In this document: positions 14,542 to 21,431 of the stretch, piece by piece
Position numbering within the stretch: position 1 is the stretch's first letter
Layout: each line of letters begins with the position of its first letter
Assembly (NCBI GenBank): GCA_050735975.1
Contig: JBOHVS010000053.1
Location: 1-21,431 of the forward strand
Direction: 5' to 3'
Length of the DNA: 21,431 nucleotides
Source of the DNA: DATMBL01 sp050735975
Lineage (GTDB): Bacteria; Desulfobacterota; Binatia; UBA9968
Translations under genes and position numbers: made by a program
Notes under the pieces: generated by a model
Told to the model about the DNA's origin: nothing
The model's input: only the letters and a program-made list of their open reading frames with translations
Databases searched by the model: none

Positions 14542-15819
14542 TCACAAAATCGTCCTAACCGGAATCGCAAGGATCCGGGGGGTAAGGGGAATAGTCTCGT
14601 CTCCGCCATAGAACAGCAGGCCAATTGGCGCTTGCTCTGGATACTCGTCGAGAAACGATTCGAGCGACCGGATGTCTGCCACTCGCGCGCGGGAAGCCAT
14701 TTTGATCTCCATGGGAAGAAGGCGTTGCCGGGATTGAACGACGAAGTCCACTTCCGCGCCTGAAGCGGTCCTCCAGTAAAAGATTTCAGGGCGCGGTGTT
14801 TCCGTTTCTCTCCACGCGAGCAGTTGAGCATAAACCAAATTTTCTAGCAGGGCTCCGGCAAGGTTATGGCTGCGTAATTCTCCCCGGTTGGCGATGCCGA
14901 GCAGAAACGCCGCCAGTCCCGTATCGATCCAGTAGAGCTTAGGAGCCTTGATCAGACGTTTGGAGCGGCTGCGAGTGAAGGCGGGTACGCGCATGATCTG
15001 ATAAGAAGCCTCGAGCAAGTTGAGATACCGGTGTACAGTTGCCTGACTGAGCGCCGCATCGCGCGCAAGCTCTGACTGGTTGATGATCTGTCCGAGACGC
15101 AAGGCGCTCAAGCCCATCACGCGACGAAAATCCACCAAGGCGCTAATCGAAGCGACGTCCTGCAGGTCGCGCTCCAGATAGGTTTTCACGTATCCTTCAA
15201 ACCATCTCGTCCGCTCGGTTTGAGATTCGGCTAGGACAACAAGAGGGTAGCCTCCGATGATGGCCGATTCCGCCCAATCCTGCTTTGTTCCGTCATTAAC
15301 TTTCACATTCGCCCCGAGCTCTTTTATGGACTTGGCAGTCACAAGCATTGACCAAGGGCCCGAATCAGGAGCGCCCCGCTTTTCTCGCGCCGACATGGGA
15401 AGCAGAGTGAGATAGATGGCGCGACCAGCCAGAGATTCAGATACCTTGCGCATCAAGAGAAGGTTGGCCGAACCTGTGAGGAGGAAGCGTCCCTTTCGTC
15501 GATCTTTATCGACAGCACGTTTGATAGCGAGGAGAATTTCGGGCGCCCGTTGGACTTCATCCAGTGTCATGCGATCCGCTTGTTCCACCAGGGCCTCCGG
15601 AAATCGTTCAGCCCTTGCCAATATGTCCAAATCATCCAGGGTAAGATAAACGCGTGTGCCGGCCGAGGGAAGATTCTGAACCAGGGTGCTCTTTCCTGTC
15701 TGCGTTGCTCCAGTGACGACGACTACCGGAAACTGCCTGAGCGCCTCATCAACAACCGGCTCAAGCAATCGCGGAATGAAGGGGCTATGCAGATTATTCA
15801 TGTCTTGAATGATAATCAT
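14542..15819 (-). CDS. AAA ATPase with DUF4143 domain
   Basis: A 425-aa protein of the widespread AAA_14-DUF4143 family. Walker A is GATQTGKST (37-45), Walker B TLDEVQR (85-91), sensor LLTGSANLLL (113-122). A central winged-helix-like part (about 240-275) is followed by a C-terminal PD-(D/E)xK-nuclease-like core: Glu326 (ENLVY), Glu356/Asp358 (GAEVDF) and Glu371-x-Lys373 (MEIK). The biochemical role of the family is poorly known; it is often mobile or strain-variable. The start could be ATG at 15819 or, leaving the palindrome outside the coding region, ATG at 15801 (MNNLHSPFIPR); neither has a good ribosome binding site. Confidence 0.85.
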   Translation of the reverse strand: MIIIQDMNNLHSPFIPRLLEPVVDEALRQFPVVVVTGATQTGKSTLVQNLPSAGTRVYLTLDDLDILARAERFPEALVEQADRMTLDEVQRAPEILLAIKRAVDKDRRKGRFLLTGSANLLLMRKVSESLAGRAIYLTLLPMSAREKRGAPDSGPWSMLVTAKSIKELGANVKVNDGTKQDWAESAIIGGYPLVVLAESQTERTRWFEGYVKTYLERDLQDVASISALVDFRRVMGLSALRLGQIINQSELARDAALSQATVHRYLNLLEASYQIMRVPAFTRSRSKRLIKAPKLYWIDTGLAAFLLGIANRGELRSHNLAGALLENLVYAQLLAWRETETPRPEIFYWRTASGAEVDFVVQSRQRLLPMEIKMASRARVADIRSLESFLDEYPEQAPIGLLFYGGDETIPLTPRILAIPVRTIL

Positions 15820-15825
15820 TCAAGA
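15803..15825. promoter_or_regulatory. Fur-box-like 23-bp palindrome over the AAA/DUF4143 start
   Basis: Perfect 11-base arms TCTTGAATGAT and ATCATTCAAGA flank a single A. The core AATGATAATCATT is identical to the central 13 bases of the 19-bp Fur consensus (13 of 19 overall). It spans the first ATG and ends two bases before the second, a position where a bound dimer would block transcription or initiation. The binding protein is unknown. Confidence 0.5.
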
Positions 15826-16015
15826 GGCGAATAACAAGCTCCTACACGTCGGCAACCGCCAACTTGTTTTTAGAGGACTTAGGTGTGGCTAAACGTCTCA
15901 TTCTAAGGCCTTGGGACTATACCGCATGATGCGATTACTATAATGGCTGTACGCCGGACGCCGGTCGTTGTCTATCCTCTTGATTGTCAAAGCTATATTT
16001 TCAGGATTATCTCAC

Positions 16016-16903
16016 CTATTCTTTCGCTTTCTTAAGAATTTGCAAAGCGGCTCTTTTAATCTTCATGTCCGGGTCATCGAGAAAAACCTCAACCTCTGCT
16101 CCTAATGACTCCAGAGCAGTCTCTCCGGATTCTTCGGCTAATCGCCTTAGCGCCAATTCTCGGATTCTGGGGTCTTTATCTCGCAAGCACTTTCGGTAAA
16201 CCTCCACGTGCTCTCGAACCTCGGTGACCGGCCCTAAACAGACCAGAGCATCAAAGCGGAGTTCGGCATCCTCGTGCTCCAGGTAATGGAGATACACCTC
16301 TGTGACCTTGTCTAACTTGGAATAAAATCGCCATAGGTTAAATAAGATGCTCCTCTTCTGTTCTACCGGGCCATGCTCGAGTCGGTCCAGCAGCAAGTCT
16401 AATATCCTATTGTCTCTGAGGTTGCACAAAGCATTGACGGCCGTTTCCCGAACTCGAGGATCGGTATCATAAAGCCCGCCGATCAACGAAGTCGCCGCCT
16501 GAAAATTTCCCTCCCACCCTATCGCGAAGGTTGCATGAAGCCTCCGTTCAGCATCCGTGCTTTCGATCTCTTTCAGCAATCGATCGATCAGAGGCTGCGA
16601 ATCTTTCAAGAATGGCCCGATCACGCTCAACTGGATGGCGGCGTCATGCCGGACCTCTTCATTCTCTAAAGGATCCGTCATCATCTCGTACAGAGGCCAG
16701 ACGACCTCTTGCTTAGCAAAGCTACCGAGAACGATCATGATTTCGTGTTTAAGATCTCTGTCCGCAAGCTTCAAAGCCCTGAGTAGCAGACGAATGGCCT
16801 GGTCGCCATCATCAAAGAATGATTCGATGGACTCGACATATTTTTTGGCTTTCTCGAGAATGCGTTCTTTAGGTTCAAATTCGATCACTTGATTCTTATT
16901 CAT
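16016..16903 (-). CDS. HEAT-repeat protein
   Basis: A 295-aa soluble, all-helical solenoid. After an acidic N-terminal helix (about 10-30), at least six degenerate HEAT/PBS-lyase-like repeats run to the end, for example EVRHDAAIQLSVIG (83-96), RVRETAVNALCNL, ELRFDALVCLGPV and RIRELALRRLAEE. No catalytic motif, signal peptide or membrane segment. Such proteins serve as protein-binding scaffolds. The start lies 2 bases after the stop of the HAD gene, so the two are probably co-transcribed and coupled. Partner unknown. Confidence 0.85.
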   Translation of the reverse strand: MNKNQVIEFEPKERILEKAKKYVESIESFFDDGDQAIRLLLRALKLADRDLKHEIMIVLGSFAKQEVVWPLYEMMTDPLENEEVRHDAAIQLSVIGPFLKDSQPLIDRLLKEIESTDAERRLHATFAIGWEGNFQAATSLIGGLYDTDPRVRETAVNALCNLRDNRILDLLLDRLEHGPVEQKRSILFNLWRFYSKLDKVTEVYLHYLEHEDAELRFDALVCLGPVTEVREHVEVYRKCLRDKDPRIRELALRRLAEESGETALESLGAEVEVFLDDPDMKIKRAALQILKKAKE

Positions 16904-16905
16904 GG

Positions 16906-17592
16906 TTAGTCCCGTACCAGCTCCAACACCTCAGCCAAATTGGCAACAGCGACGCCCTGCCATTCTCCAGCCTCTTGATGCGAACCGGAACCCGGCCGAG
17001 AGGATGTTCGAATCAGTACAGGGTTCAGGCCGATTTCAGCAGCACCCTTTAACTCGTAGTCTTCCCCATCACCAATATAGAGGCAGGATTCAGGTCTTAC
17101 CACCAGGCGTTCACATGCGAGATTATAGATACGAAGGTCCGGCTTCCTGAGATGTGCCCGACTAGAGAAAATCGGTGTTTCGATTAAATTGGCAAAGGCC
17201 GTTTCCTGCCAAAGAATCGGTATCTCGATCGAGGCATTGCTGATAAGTCCTATCTTATAGCCCTGATTCTTGAGTTGGGTCAGCGTACTTACCGCGTCCG
17301 GTCTGGGTTGCAGCGCATGCTTTATGGAACTCATTCGGATTTCAACTGCTTTCCTGATTTGCTCCGCTGCCGGACGCAGATTCATCGTATTGCAAACATA
17401 TTCTATATTGGCTTCCACAGTCTCAAAGGCGCCGACTATCCGCATTTCCAATGTTTGATTCCACAGCGGAGTAAATTGGTCATAGGGCACTTCCAGGGCG
17501 TCCGCCATGTCGATATGGACTGGTCCGACGGACGACACAAAGTCATCCACCAATGTCCCAAACAAATCGAAAATGACCGCCTCAAACTTCAT
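16906..17592 (-). CDS. HAD family hydrolase
   Basis: A 228-aa class IA HAD hydrolase. Motif I is FDLFGTLV with nucleophile Asp9; the usual acid/base Asp at +2 is Phe11. Motif II is Ser118 (LISNAS), motif III Lys150 (HLRKPD), motif IV GDGEDYELKGA with Asp175 and Asp178. A cap of helices fills about 18-95. The missing +2 Asp is typical of the dehalogenase side of the superfamily and of many FDLFGTL proteins of unknown substrate, so simple phosphatase activity should not be assumed. It lies 45 bp after the EEP-domain gene and 2 bp before the HEAT-repeat gene. The ribosome binding site is weak. Confidence 0.85.
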   Translation of the reverse strand: MKFEAVIFDLFGTLVDDFVSSVGPVHIDMADALEVPYDQFTPLWNQTLEMRIVGAFETVEANIEYVCNTMNLRPAAEQIRKAVEIRMSSIKHALQPRPDAVSTLTQLKNQGYKIGLISNASIEIPILWQETAFANLIETPIFSSRAHLRKPDLRIYNLACERLVVRPESCLYIGDGEDYELKGAAEIGLNPVLIRTSSRPGSGSHQEAGEWQGVAVANLAEVLELVRD

Positions 17593-17637
17593 AGTATCGC
17601 TTACCAGGGTTCAGGTTCCTGCTCAACGCTAGACGAT

Positions 17638-18408
17638 CTAAACAGGCGTGTCCACGGAATCAACAAATTCCAGGTCCGCCCAGACGCCGACATGGTCCGA
17701 GGGCCACAGCGTTGAATCGTCGGACGCAGGTTCGTCGAAACAAAGTCCGCTGGCTCGCGCCGTCAAGGACTCCGTAATCCAGATATAGTCGATGCATCTG
17801 TCCAACCGTTCCCAGTAAGGATGCGAAGGGACTCCGTCTACACCTCGTAGAGGCGTAAAAGCCGTCGGCCGAGTTTGCGTGGGACGGAAATTTCGGCTCA
17901 TGAGTTGCATTGAGTGCATGTCCAAGGTTGCGTTGAAATCGCCACAGACAATACTGGCCGCGGCATCGTCTCGGCGGTGTATCCAATCAAGGAGTCGCTC
18001 AACCTGGTACTGGCGCAGTGAATCTGCCCCACGCGATTTATATAGATGGGTCACATACAGATCAATATATCGACCGTCGAACTCGAGGCGAACCACCTGG
18101 GCGACCGAGTCGCCGGCGCGATAATCGAGGTTCGCAGTTTCGATGACTGAAAGGCGCGTCAAGATCCCTTCAGCTTCGAGCTGGGAGGCCGCATTGACCT
18201 TGGATTGCTGATTAAGAATATACCCAATTCCAAGTCGCTCTCTGGCAACTTGCTGGAGCCACTGCGCCGTTTGCAGTGGGATAGAAATCTCATTAAGGGC
18301 AAAAACGTCTGGCCTGAGCCTGTTCAACTGTTGGACGATTAGTTCCCGCCGTTTCTCCCAGCGCTTATGGTCCTGTTCCAGATTTAGTGTTGCAACTCGA
18401 AAGCTCAT
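17638..18408 (-). CDS. endonuclease/exonuclease/phosphatase (EEP) family protein
   Basis: A 256-aa member of the EEP superfamily with all signature residues: Asn9 (TLNLEQ), Glu40 (ALNEI), His121 (VTHLY), Asp157 and Asn159 (GDFNA), Asp207 (IDYIW), and Asp238-His239 (PSDHVGV). No signal peptide. Relatives include AP endonucleases, sphingomyelinases and inositol phosphatases; the short form with SDH near the end does not settle which. It lies 23 bp after the TauE-like permease gene and 45 bp before the HAD gene, consistent with a four-gene operon. The start ATG has only a weak ribosome binding site. Confidence 0.9.
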   Translation of the reverse strand: MSFRVATLNLEQDHKRWEKRRELIVQQLNRLRPDVFALNEISIPLQTAQWLQQVARERLGIGYILNQQSKVNAASQLEAEGILTRLSVIETANLDYRAGDSVAQVVRLEFDGRYIDLYVTHLYKSRGADSLRQYQVERLLDWIHRRDDAAASIVCGDFNATLDMHSMQLMSRNFRPTQTRPTAFTPLRGVDGVPSHPYWERLDRCIDYIWITESLTARASGLCFDEPASDDSTLWPSDHVGVWADLEFVDSVDTPV

Positions 18409-18431
18409 TTCATTATCTTTGCAGTGGTCCC

Positions 18432-19160
18432 TTATCCCGTTAGCAAAAAACTCACTCCGGCCACAATCAGGGTGATATCGACGATTAGCACGAAGACCGA
18501 CTCCGAGACGCGATCCACGATTCTCTTGCCGGTAAACGCGCCGCCGATCATGAACGGCACCAGAATCAGACCGGATGTCAGGATCCGATGGTCCACAATA
18601 TCCCTGCCGCCGAATACCGCGAGCTTGGAGATCTGCATCAGCACCGTGGCCAGGGCGTCGGTGCCAATGTAGGCCCCTCGTACAAGGCCATAGCCCAGGA
18701 AGAAAGGGGCCATGAGCGGGCCCACGCCTTCAAGTAATCCGGCCAATAGGCCAAAGCCCGCACCCAAAGGAACGAACCATCTCGCCGAACTGATGCGCCT
18801 GGGCCCGGGGCCGAGGCGCCGCCAAGCTACGCTTATCAGCAAGAATGTTCCCAGAATCCGGATCAAGATGACCGCTGGAGTGATGATAAATAGCATAGCG
18901 CCGCTCAGCGCTAACGGAATGGCACCGAGAGCGAACCAGCCTACCACCGGAGCCGCGATCTCCCGCCGGTTGAACCAGACCCGGCCCAGGTTGGAGGACA
19001 GGTTGGCGATTGTGAGGATGGGAATAGTATCTCGCACACCCACGTAGAGCACCAGCACCGGCAACAGCAGTGCCGTGCCACCGGAACCCGCGACGGAACC
19101 CAGCAACGAGGCCAAGAAAGCGGCCATTCCTAGAACCGGCAGATCGGATGGGCTAACCAA
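18432..19160 (-). CDS. TauE/SafE family anion permease
   Basis: A 242-aa integral membrane protein with about eight predicted helices in the TauE/SafE pattern: an N-terminal glycine-rich helix pair (AAFLASLLGSVAGSGGTALL, 13-32, followed by LVLYVG) and a second repeat starting at GAGFGLLAGLLEGVGPLMAP near residue 131. Family members export or import sulfite, sulfoacetate and other organosulfur or small organic anions across the inner membrane. The listed start is TTG without a good ribosome binding site; ATG twelve codons in is the alternative. It lies 114 bp after the RES toxin gene and heads the EEP-HAD-HEAT run. Confidence 0.85.
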   Translation of the reverse strand: MVSPSDLPVLGMAAFLASLLGSVAGSGGTALLLPVLVLYVGVRDTIPILTIANLSSNLGRVWFNRREIAAPVVGWFALGAIPLALSGAMLFIITPAVILIRILGTFLLISVAWRRLGPGPRRISSARWFVPLGAGFGLLAGLLEGVGPLMAPFFLGYGLVRGAYIGTDALATVLMQISKLAVFGGRDIVDHRILTSGLILVPFMIGGAFTGKRIVDRVSESVFVLIVDITLIVAGVSFLLTG

Positions 19161-19274
19161 AGTTCAAGCTCACGGCAGGACACCCACAAGTTCACACACG
19201 ACGGCAGCTTCGGCACCGCCAACGATGTGGATGCGCTGGAAGCGTCTCTTGTTACCTGAGAATTCTTATATGAT

Positions 19275-19730
19275 CTATTTCCACATCCGCGGATCGAAAT
19301 GGAACCGTACCGGTTTCCGGATATGAATCCGCTTGAAATCCCGATGCGCCGGATTGATAAGATAATTGCGCTCTTCCGGAATTACCGCAGATGGCACGGC
19401 GAATACCGCCGTTGACATTTTTGCTACCCAGGATGTGCCAATATCTTTCAGAGCTTCTGGCGCCGGGTAGCGGCGCCAATCCTTTGGAAGGCTGTCGATT
19501 TTTACCGTTTCGACTGTCAGTCCATCGGGAACGTCAGCATAAATGGCAACCAGATCGTTGGGAACTATATCGATGTCCACATGGACGAAAAGCTCCAGAG
19601 CAGCCAGAGACAACGAACCGGAAGCATAGACCAGGGAAGTTTCTGTACGATTCCACCGTCCACCATAGAGGCGAGCGCCCTCGCCATCAAACAACCGGTG
19701 CTTCTTGGAACAGACGCGCCAGACCCGCAC
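19275..19730 (-). CDS. RES-domain toxin of a Xre/RES toxin-antitoxin pair
   Basis: A 151-aa RES-domain protein, full length for the family. It carries GARLYGGRWNRTE (18-30, Arg25), VYAS (Tyr35), AALELFVH (43-50, Glu46) and VPSAVIPEERNYLINPAH (112-129, Ser114 and Asn126), the conserved Arg-Glu-Ser residues that name the domain. Known RES toxins such as MbcT degrade NAD+. The GTG start overlaps the antitoxin stop by one base (TAGTG), so production depends on antitoxin translation. All named residues are intact, so the toxin looks active. Confidence 0.92.
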   Translation of the reverse strand: MRVWRVCSKKHRLFDGEGARLYGGRWNRTETSLVYASGSLSLAALELFVHVDIDIVPNDLVAIYADVPDGLTVETVKIDSLPKDWRRYPAPEALKDIGTSWVAKMSTAVFAVPSAVIPEERNYLINPAHRDFKRIHIRKPVRFHFDPRMWK

Positions 19731-20164
19731 TAGCTTATATTGCCGTGCTCGATTCGGCCCAAGATCTCCTCAACCTGCCGGGCACCGATATCGCTGTCGA
19801 TAAGATCGAGGGGGGGCTGGTTGTCCAGCGCCCGATTGCGCCTTCGCAGCCATTGAGCCGCCTTTTCTTCGCTTCCTAAGGTGACCGTTGCCTGGGCACT
19901 GACTCGCGCAAGTCGCAGCAGCCGATCCGATTCATCGGCTTGGAGTTTCTGCTGCTTTTTGCGCCGCGCGATCGTTCGTTGCGGCAGATTCAGAACTGCC
20001 GCCGCCTCTTCGCGCGCAAGTCCGAACTTCACTATCAGAGCCTCAAAAGAGGCATAGGGCAGGCCGGCTTTAACGGTCTCCCTGAGTTCGTCCAGATTAT
20101 TTATCCGGCGCTTCAAAACCTTTCGGCCTCCAAGCGCTTCAACCAGAGCTTCCGTGTGTAACAT
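19730..20164 (-). CDS. Xre/MbcA/ParS-type antitoxin (DUF2384)
   Basis: A 144-aa antitoxin. The N-terminal 75 residues form an Xre-like helix-turn-helix (FGLAREEAAAVLNLPQRTIARR, about 47-68). The C-terminal part holds the MbcA/ParS/Xre toxin-binding domain: ARVSAQATVTLGSEEKAAQWL (85-105), then NRALDNQPPLDLIDSDIGARQVEEILGRIEHG. In known pairs the antitoxin plugs the NAD-binding pocket of the RES toxin and the complex represses its own promoter. Upstream sits a promoter with a perfect palindrome over its -10, which fits that mode. The gene precedes and overlaps the toxin gene in the standard order. Confidence 0.92.
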   Translation of the reverse strand: MLHTEALVEALGGRKVLKRRINNLDELRETVKAGLPYASFEALIVKFGLAREEAAAVLNLPQRTIARRKKQQKLQADESDRLLRLARVSAQATVTLGSEEKAAQWLRRRNRALDNQPPLDLIDSDIGARQVEEILGRIEHGNIS

Positions 20165-20190
20165 CGATAAATGCCCCCCGTTGGACTCAC

Positions 20191-20229
20191 TTTGGCATTC
20201 ATCTTAATGCCAAATGGCAGGCAGGTCAA
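20191..20229 (-). promoter_or_regulatory. Xre/RES promoter with overlapping operator
   Basis: On the minus strand, TTGACC (20224-20229), a 17-base spacer and TAAGAT (20201-20206) form a promoter that would start the transcript about 30 bases before the antitoxin ATG. A perfect inverted repeat, TTTGGCATT (20191-20199) and AATGCCAAA (20206-20214) with a 6-base spacer, overlaps the -10. A possible extra half-site TGCCAAA lies near 20271. The layout fits autorepression by the Xre-RES complex. Confidence 0.7.
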
Positions 20230-20703
20230 TATCGCATCCCGAGCGACTTGCGTCCTTGCAATTAACGGGGTGCCAAAGCGCTGCTTCCAAAGTTGTCTGT
20301 TCAAACGATTCCATAGCAAGTACGGGCGCGTGCAAACAAGCCCATCTATTGATGACACACTTCAACCCACGCTCCTGAACATCAAACAGTAAATGTTGAT
20401 GCAAGCGATTTCCGGAGACGGTATAATTGATTTCTTTTTACGTGCCGCGTTAAGCAGGACCACAACTAGAATCGAAGAGCTGGGGGATGACACCTTTTGA
20501 AAACCTGAGAATGTTGGCGCCAAGAACCGCGTCATGGATTTAAAAACCTACGAAACCCGGGCGACGGCGGGAGCCGGGCGCCGAGTGAGCCTGCAGGGCT
20601 GCGCGTCGATCTGATAGACGCTCCGCTAAATCAGACCTTGGTTTTTGGCAGCCGTGTAGAAATATTTCCTGGCCATCAGTTCCGCTCCACGGCCAGTCTC
20701 TCG
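20230..20703. other. intergenic region without recognised gene
   Basis: This 474-bp stretch separates the antitoxin promoter from the DUF1772-like gene. An isolated TATAAT on the plus strand near 20422 has no -35 partner, and a GC-rich segment near 20555-20600 gives only shadow frames. I see no gene, RNA or clear terminator in it. Confidence 0.4.
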
Positions 20704-21216
20704 TTAGCGAGATGATTTCGGGGTGTCCACAAGGATGGAAATGAGGAGCAAGCTCAGCCCGGCGAGCGTGATCACGAATCCGGTGGCATGCCCGTATTCC
20801 CAACGGTCTCGCAACCGCATCCAAACTGCCGGCACGGAATCCGGCGCGGATGTCATCGCCTCGGCCACTTCGGCATTGACCGGCGCGACGAGTACGAGCC
20901 AGCTTACGAACGCAAGCAGCAGGCAGCAAGCACCGGCCAGTGTCCATAGAAACGATGGCCGGTGTTTTCGGACCAAGTACGCCAGCACGAACGCGGCTAT
21001 TATTGAGGCAATCGTGTAGAAACCACCCACAATTGCGAAGTAGCGATACAGCGTGGTGTTAACCGCCGAATAAAGCTCTGCCTCGTACGCCATCTTCTGC
21101 GGCATTTCCAGCACGTGTGCCGACGTCAGAGTCAGCATGAGCGCCGAAAGGACAAGTGTGATGAAGCGCCACGTCCGTATCGTTGTCCCCTCCTGTTGCC
21201 GGCAGCGGCAGACCAA
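20704..21216 (-). CDS. four-helix membrane protein, DUF1772/anthrone-oxygenase-like
   Basis: An integral membrane protein of up to 170 aa with about four hydrophobic helices (near 16-34, 60-82, 90-112, 145-165). The APVNAEVAEAMTSAP segment followed by RLRDRWEYGHATGF resembles the conserved C-terminal half of DUF1772-type proteins. The outer coordinate uses an in-frame TTG without ribosome binding site. A strong AGGAGGGG (21187-21194) lies inside that extension, 8 bases before an ATA codon (21178-21180) where the protein would naturally begin (I/M-RTWRFITL), and the first ATG is at 21138. The true start is therefore unclear (see findings). Confidence 0.7.
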   Translation of the reverse strand: MVCRCRQQEGTTIRTWRFITLVLSALMLTLTSAHVLEMPQKMAYEAELYSAVNTTLYRYFAIVGGFYTIASIIAAFVLAYLVRKHRPSFLWTLAGACCLLLAFVSWLVLVAPVNAEVAEAMTSAPDSVPAVWMRLRDRWEYGHATGFVITLAGLSLLLISILVDTPKSSR

Positions 21217-21315
21217 CCGTTGCCCGGCAGAGAGCCGTGTAACCTGGATGGAGCGTGAGCGAAATCCGGGAGCGCGGTGCCCAGATTACGTTTCACTTCA
21301 CTCGGGCTCCAGTGG

Positions 21316-21431
21316 TTAACTATGCTGGGCGGCTGCGCGCTTCTGCATCTCCTCAGGCGAGACGTCTTCAATGTGCGTCGCGAACGACCAGGAATGGCCG
21401 AACGGGTCTTCCAACGTGGCCATGCGGTCGC
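21316..21431 (-). CDS. VOC/glyoxalase-family protein, 3' end only
   Basis: The last 37 codons of a gene running off the right edge. The sequence DRMATLEDPFGHSWSFATH followed by IEDVSPEEMQKRAAAQ is the characteristic C-terminal strand and tail of PhnB-like VOC-superfamily proteins, where DPFGH-W-ATH-DVSPEE is highly conserved. The stop is TAA. It lies 100 bp upstream of the DUF1772-like gene on the same strand. The metal ligands and N-terminal half are outside the window, so the activity (glyoxalase, resistance or demethylmenaquinone-type) cannot be judged. Confidence 0.8.
   Translation of the reverse strand, partial: DRMATLEDPFGHSWSFATHIEDVSPEEMQKRAAAQHS

Overview
The window looks like chromosome from an uncultivated, mid-to-high-GC soil or sediment bacterium of the Deltaproteobacteria / Binatota / Tectomicrobia / NC10 sphere. 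This is inferred from the gene mix (UbiD decarboxylase, gentisate-dioxygenase-like bicupin, a TAXI/NMT1-type binding-protein fold and paired TenA/PqqC-like proteins in one cluster) and from many short inverted-repeat elements between genes. It is not proven by any marker gene. There are no rRNA or tRNA genes, no CRISPR array and no transposase.

Left part (1-2610): two small genes, one encoding an exported protein, then three independent minus-strand genes: a dienelactone hydrolase, an FmdB zinc ribbon and a small cupin. About 450 bp between the first two hold a patchwork of repeats.

Central catabolic-looking cluster (2735-9109, all plus strand). A good sigma70-type promoter at 2735-2763 precedes a heme-oxygenase-fold protein with a complete candidate diiron ligand set (HDO1). 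Then come a bicupin dioxygenase, a full-length UbiD decarboxylase (3-bp gap), a leaderless NMT1/THI5-like protein, a second heme-oxygenase-fold paralogue (HDO2), and a 198-aa UbiD-like protein that keeps the N- and C-terminal parts but lacks the whole central prFMN-binding region. Three MITE-like inverted-repeat elements sit between these genes. Two are diverged copies of the same ~180-bp element, each lying just downstream of one HDO gene. A reasonable inference is a pathway that decarboxylates and then oxygenates an aromatic acid. The substrate is unknown, and this is the best candidate for an undescribed system here.

Glycan cluster (9270-13551, plus strand): GT4 glycosyltransferase, an alkaline-phosphatase-superfamily hydrolase and a GT2 glycosyltransferase (the last two overlap by ATGA), probably making or modifying a surface polysaccharide.

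Right part (13800-21431, all minus strand): a YgeA-type Asp/Glu/homoserine racemase, an AAA/DUF4143 ATPase with a Fur-box-like palindrome over its start, a tight run TauE permease - EEP phosphodiesterase - HAD hydrolase - HEAT-repeat protein, an Xre/RES toxin-antitoxin pair with a readable promoter and overlapping operator, a DUF1772-like membrane protein with a puzzling start, and the 3' end of a VOC/glyoxalase-family gene.
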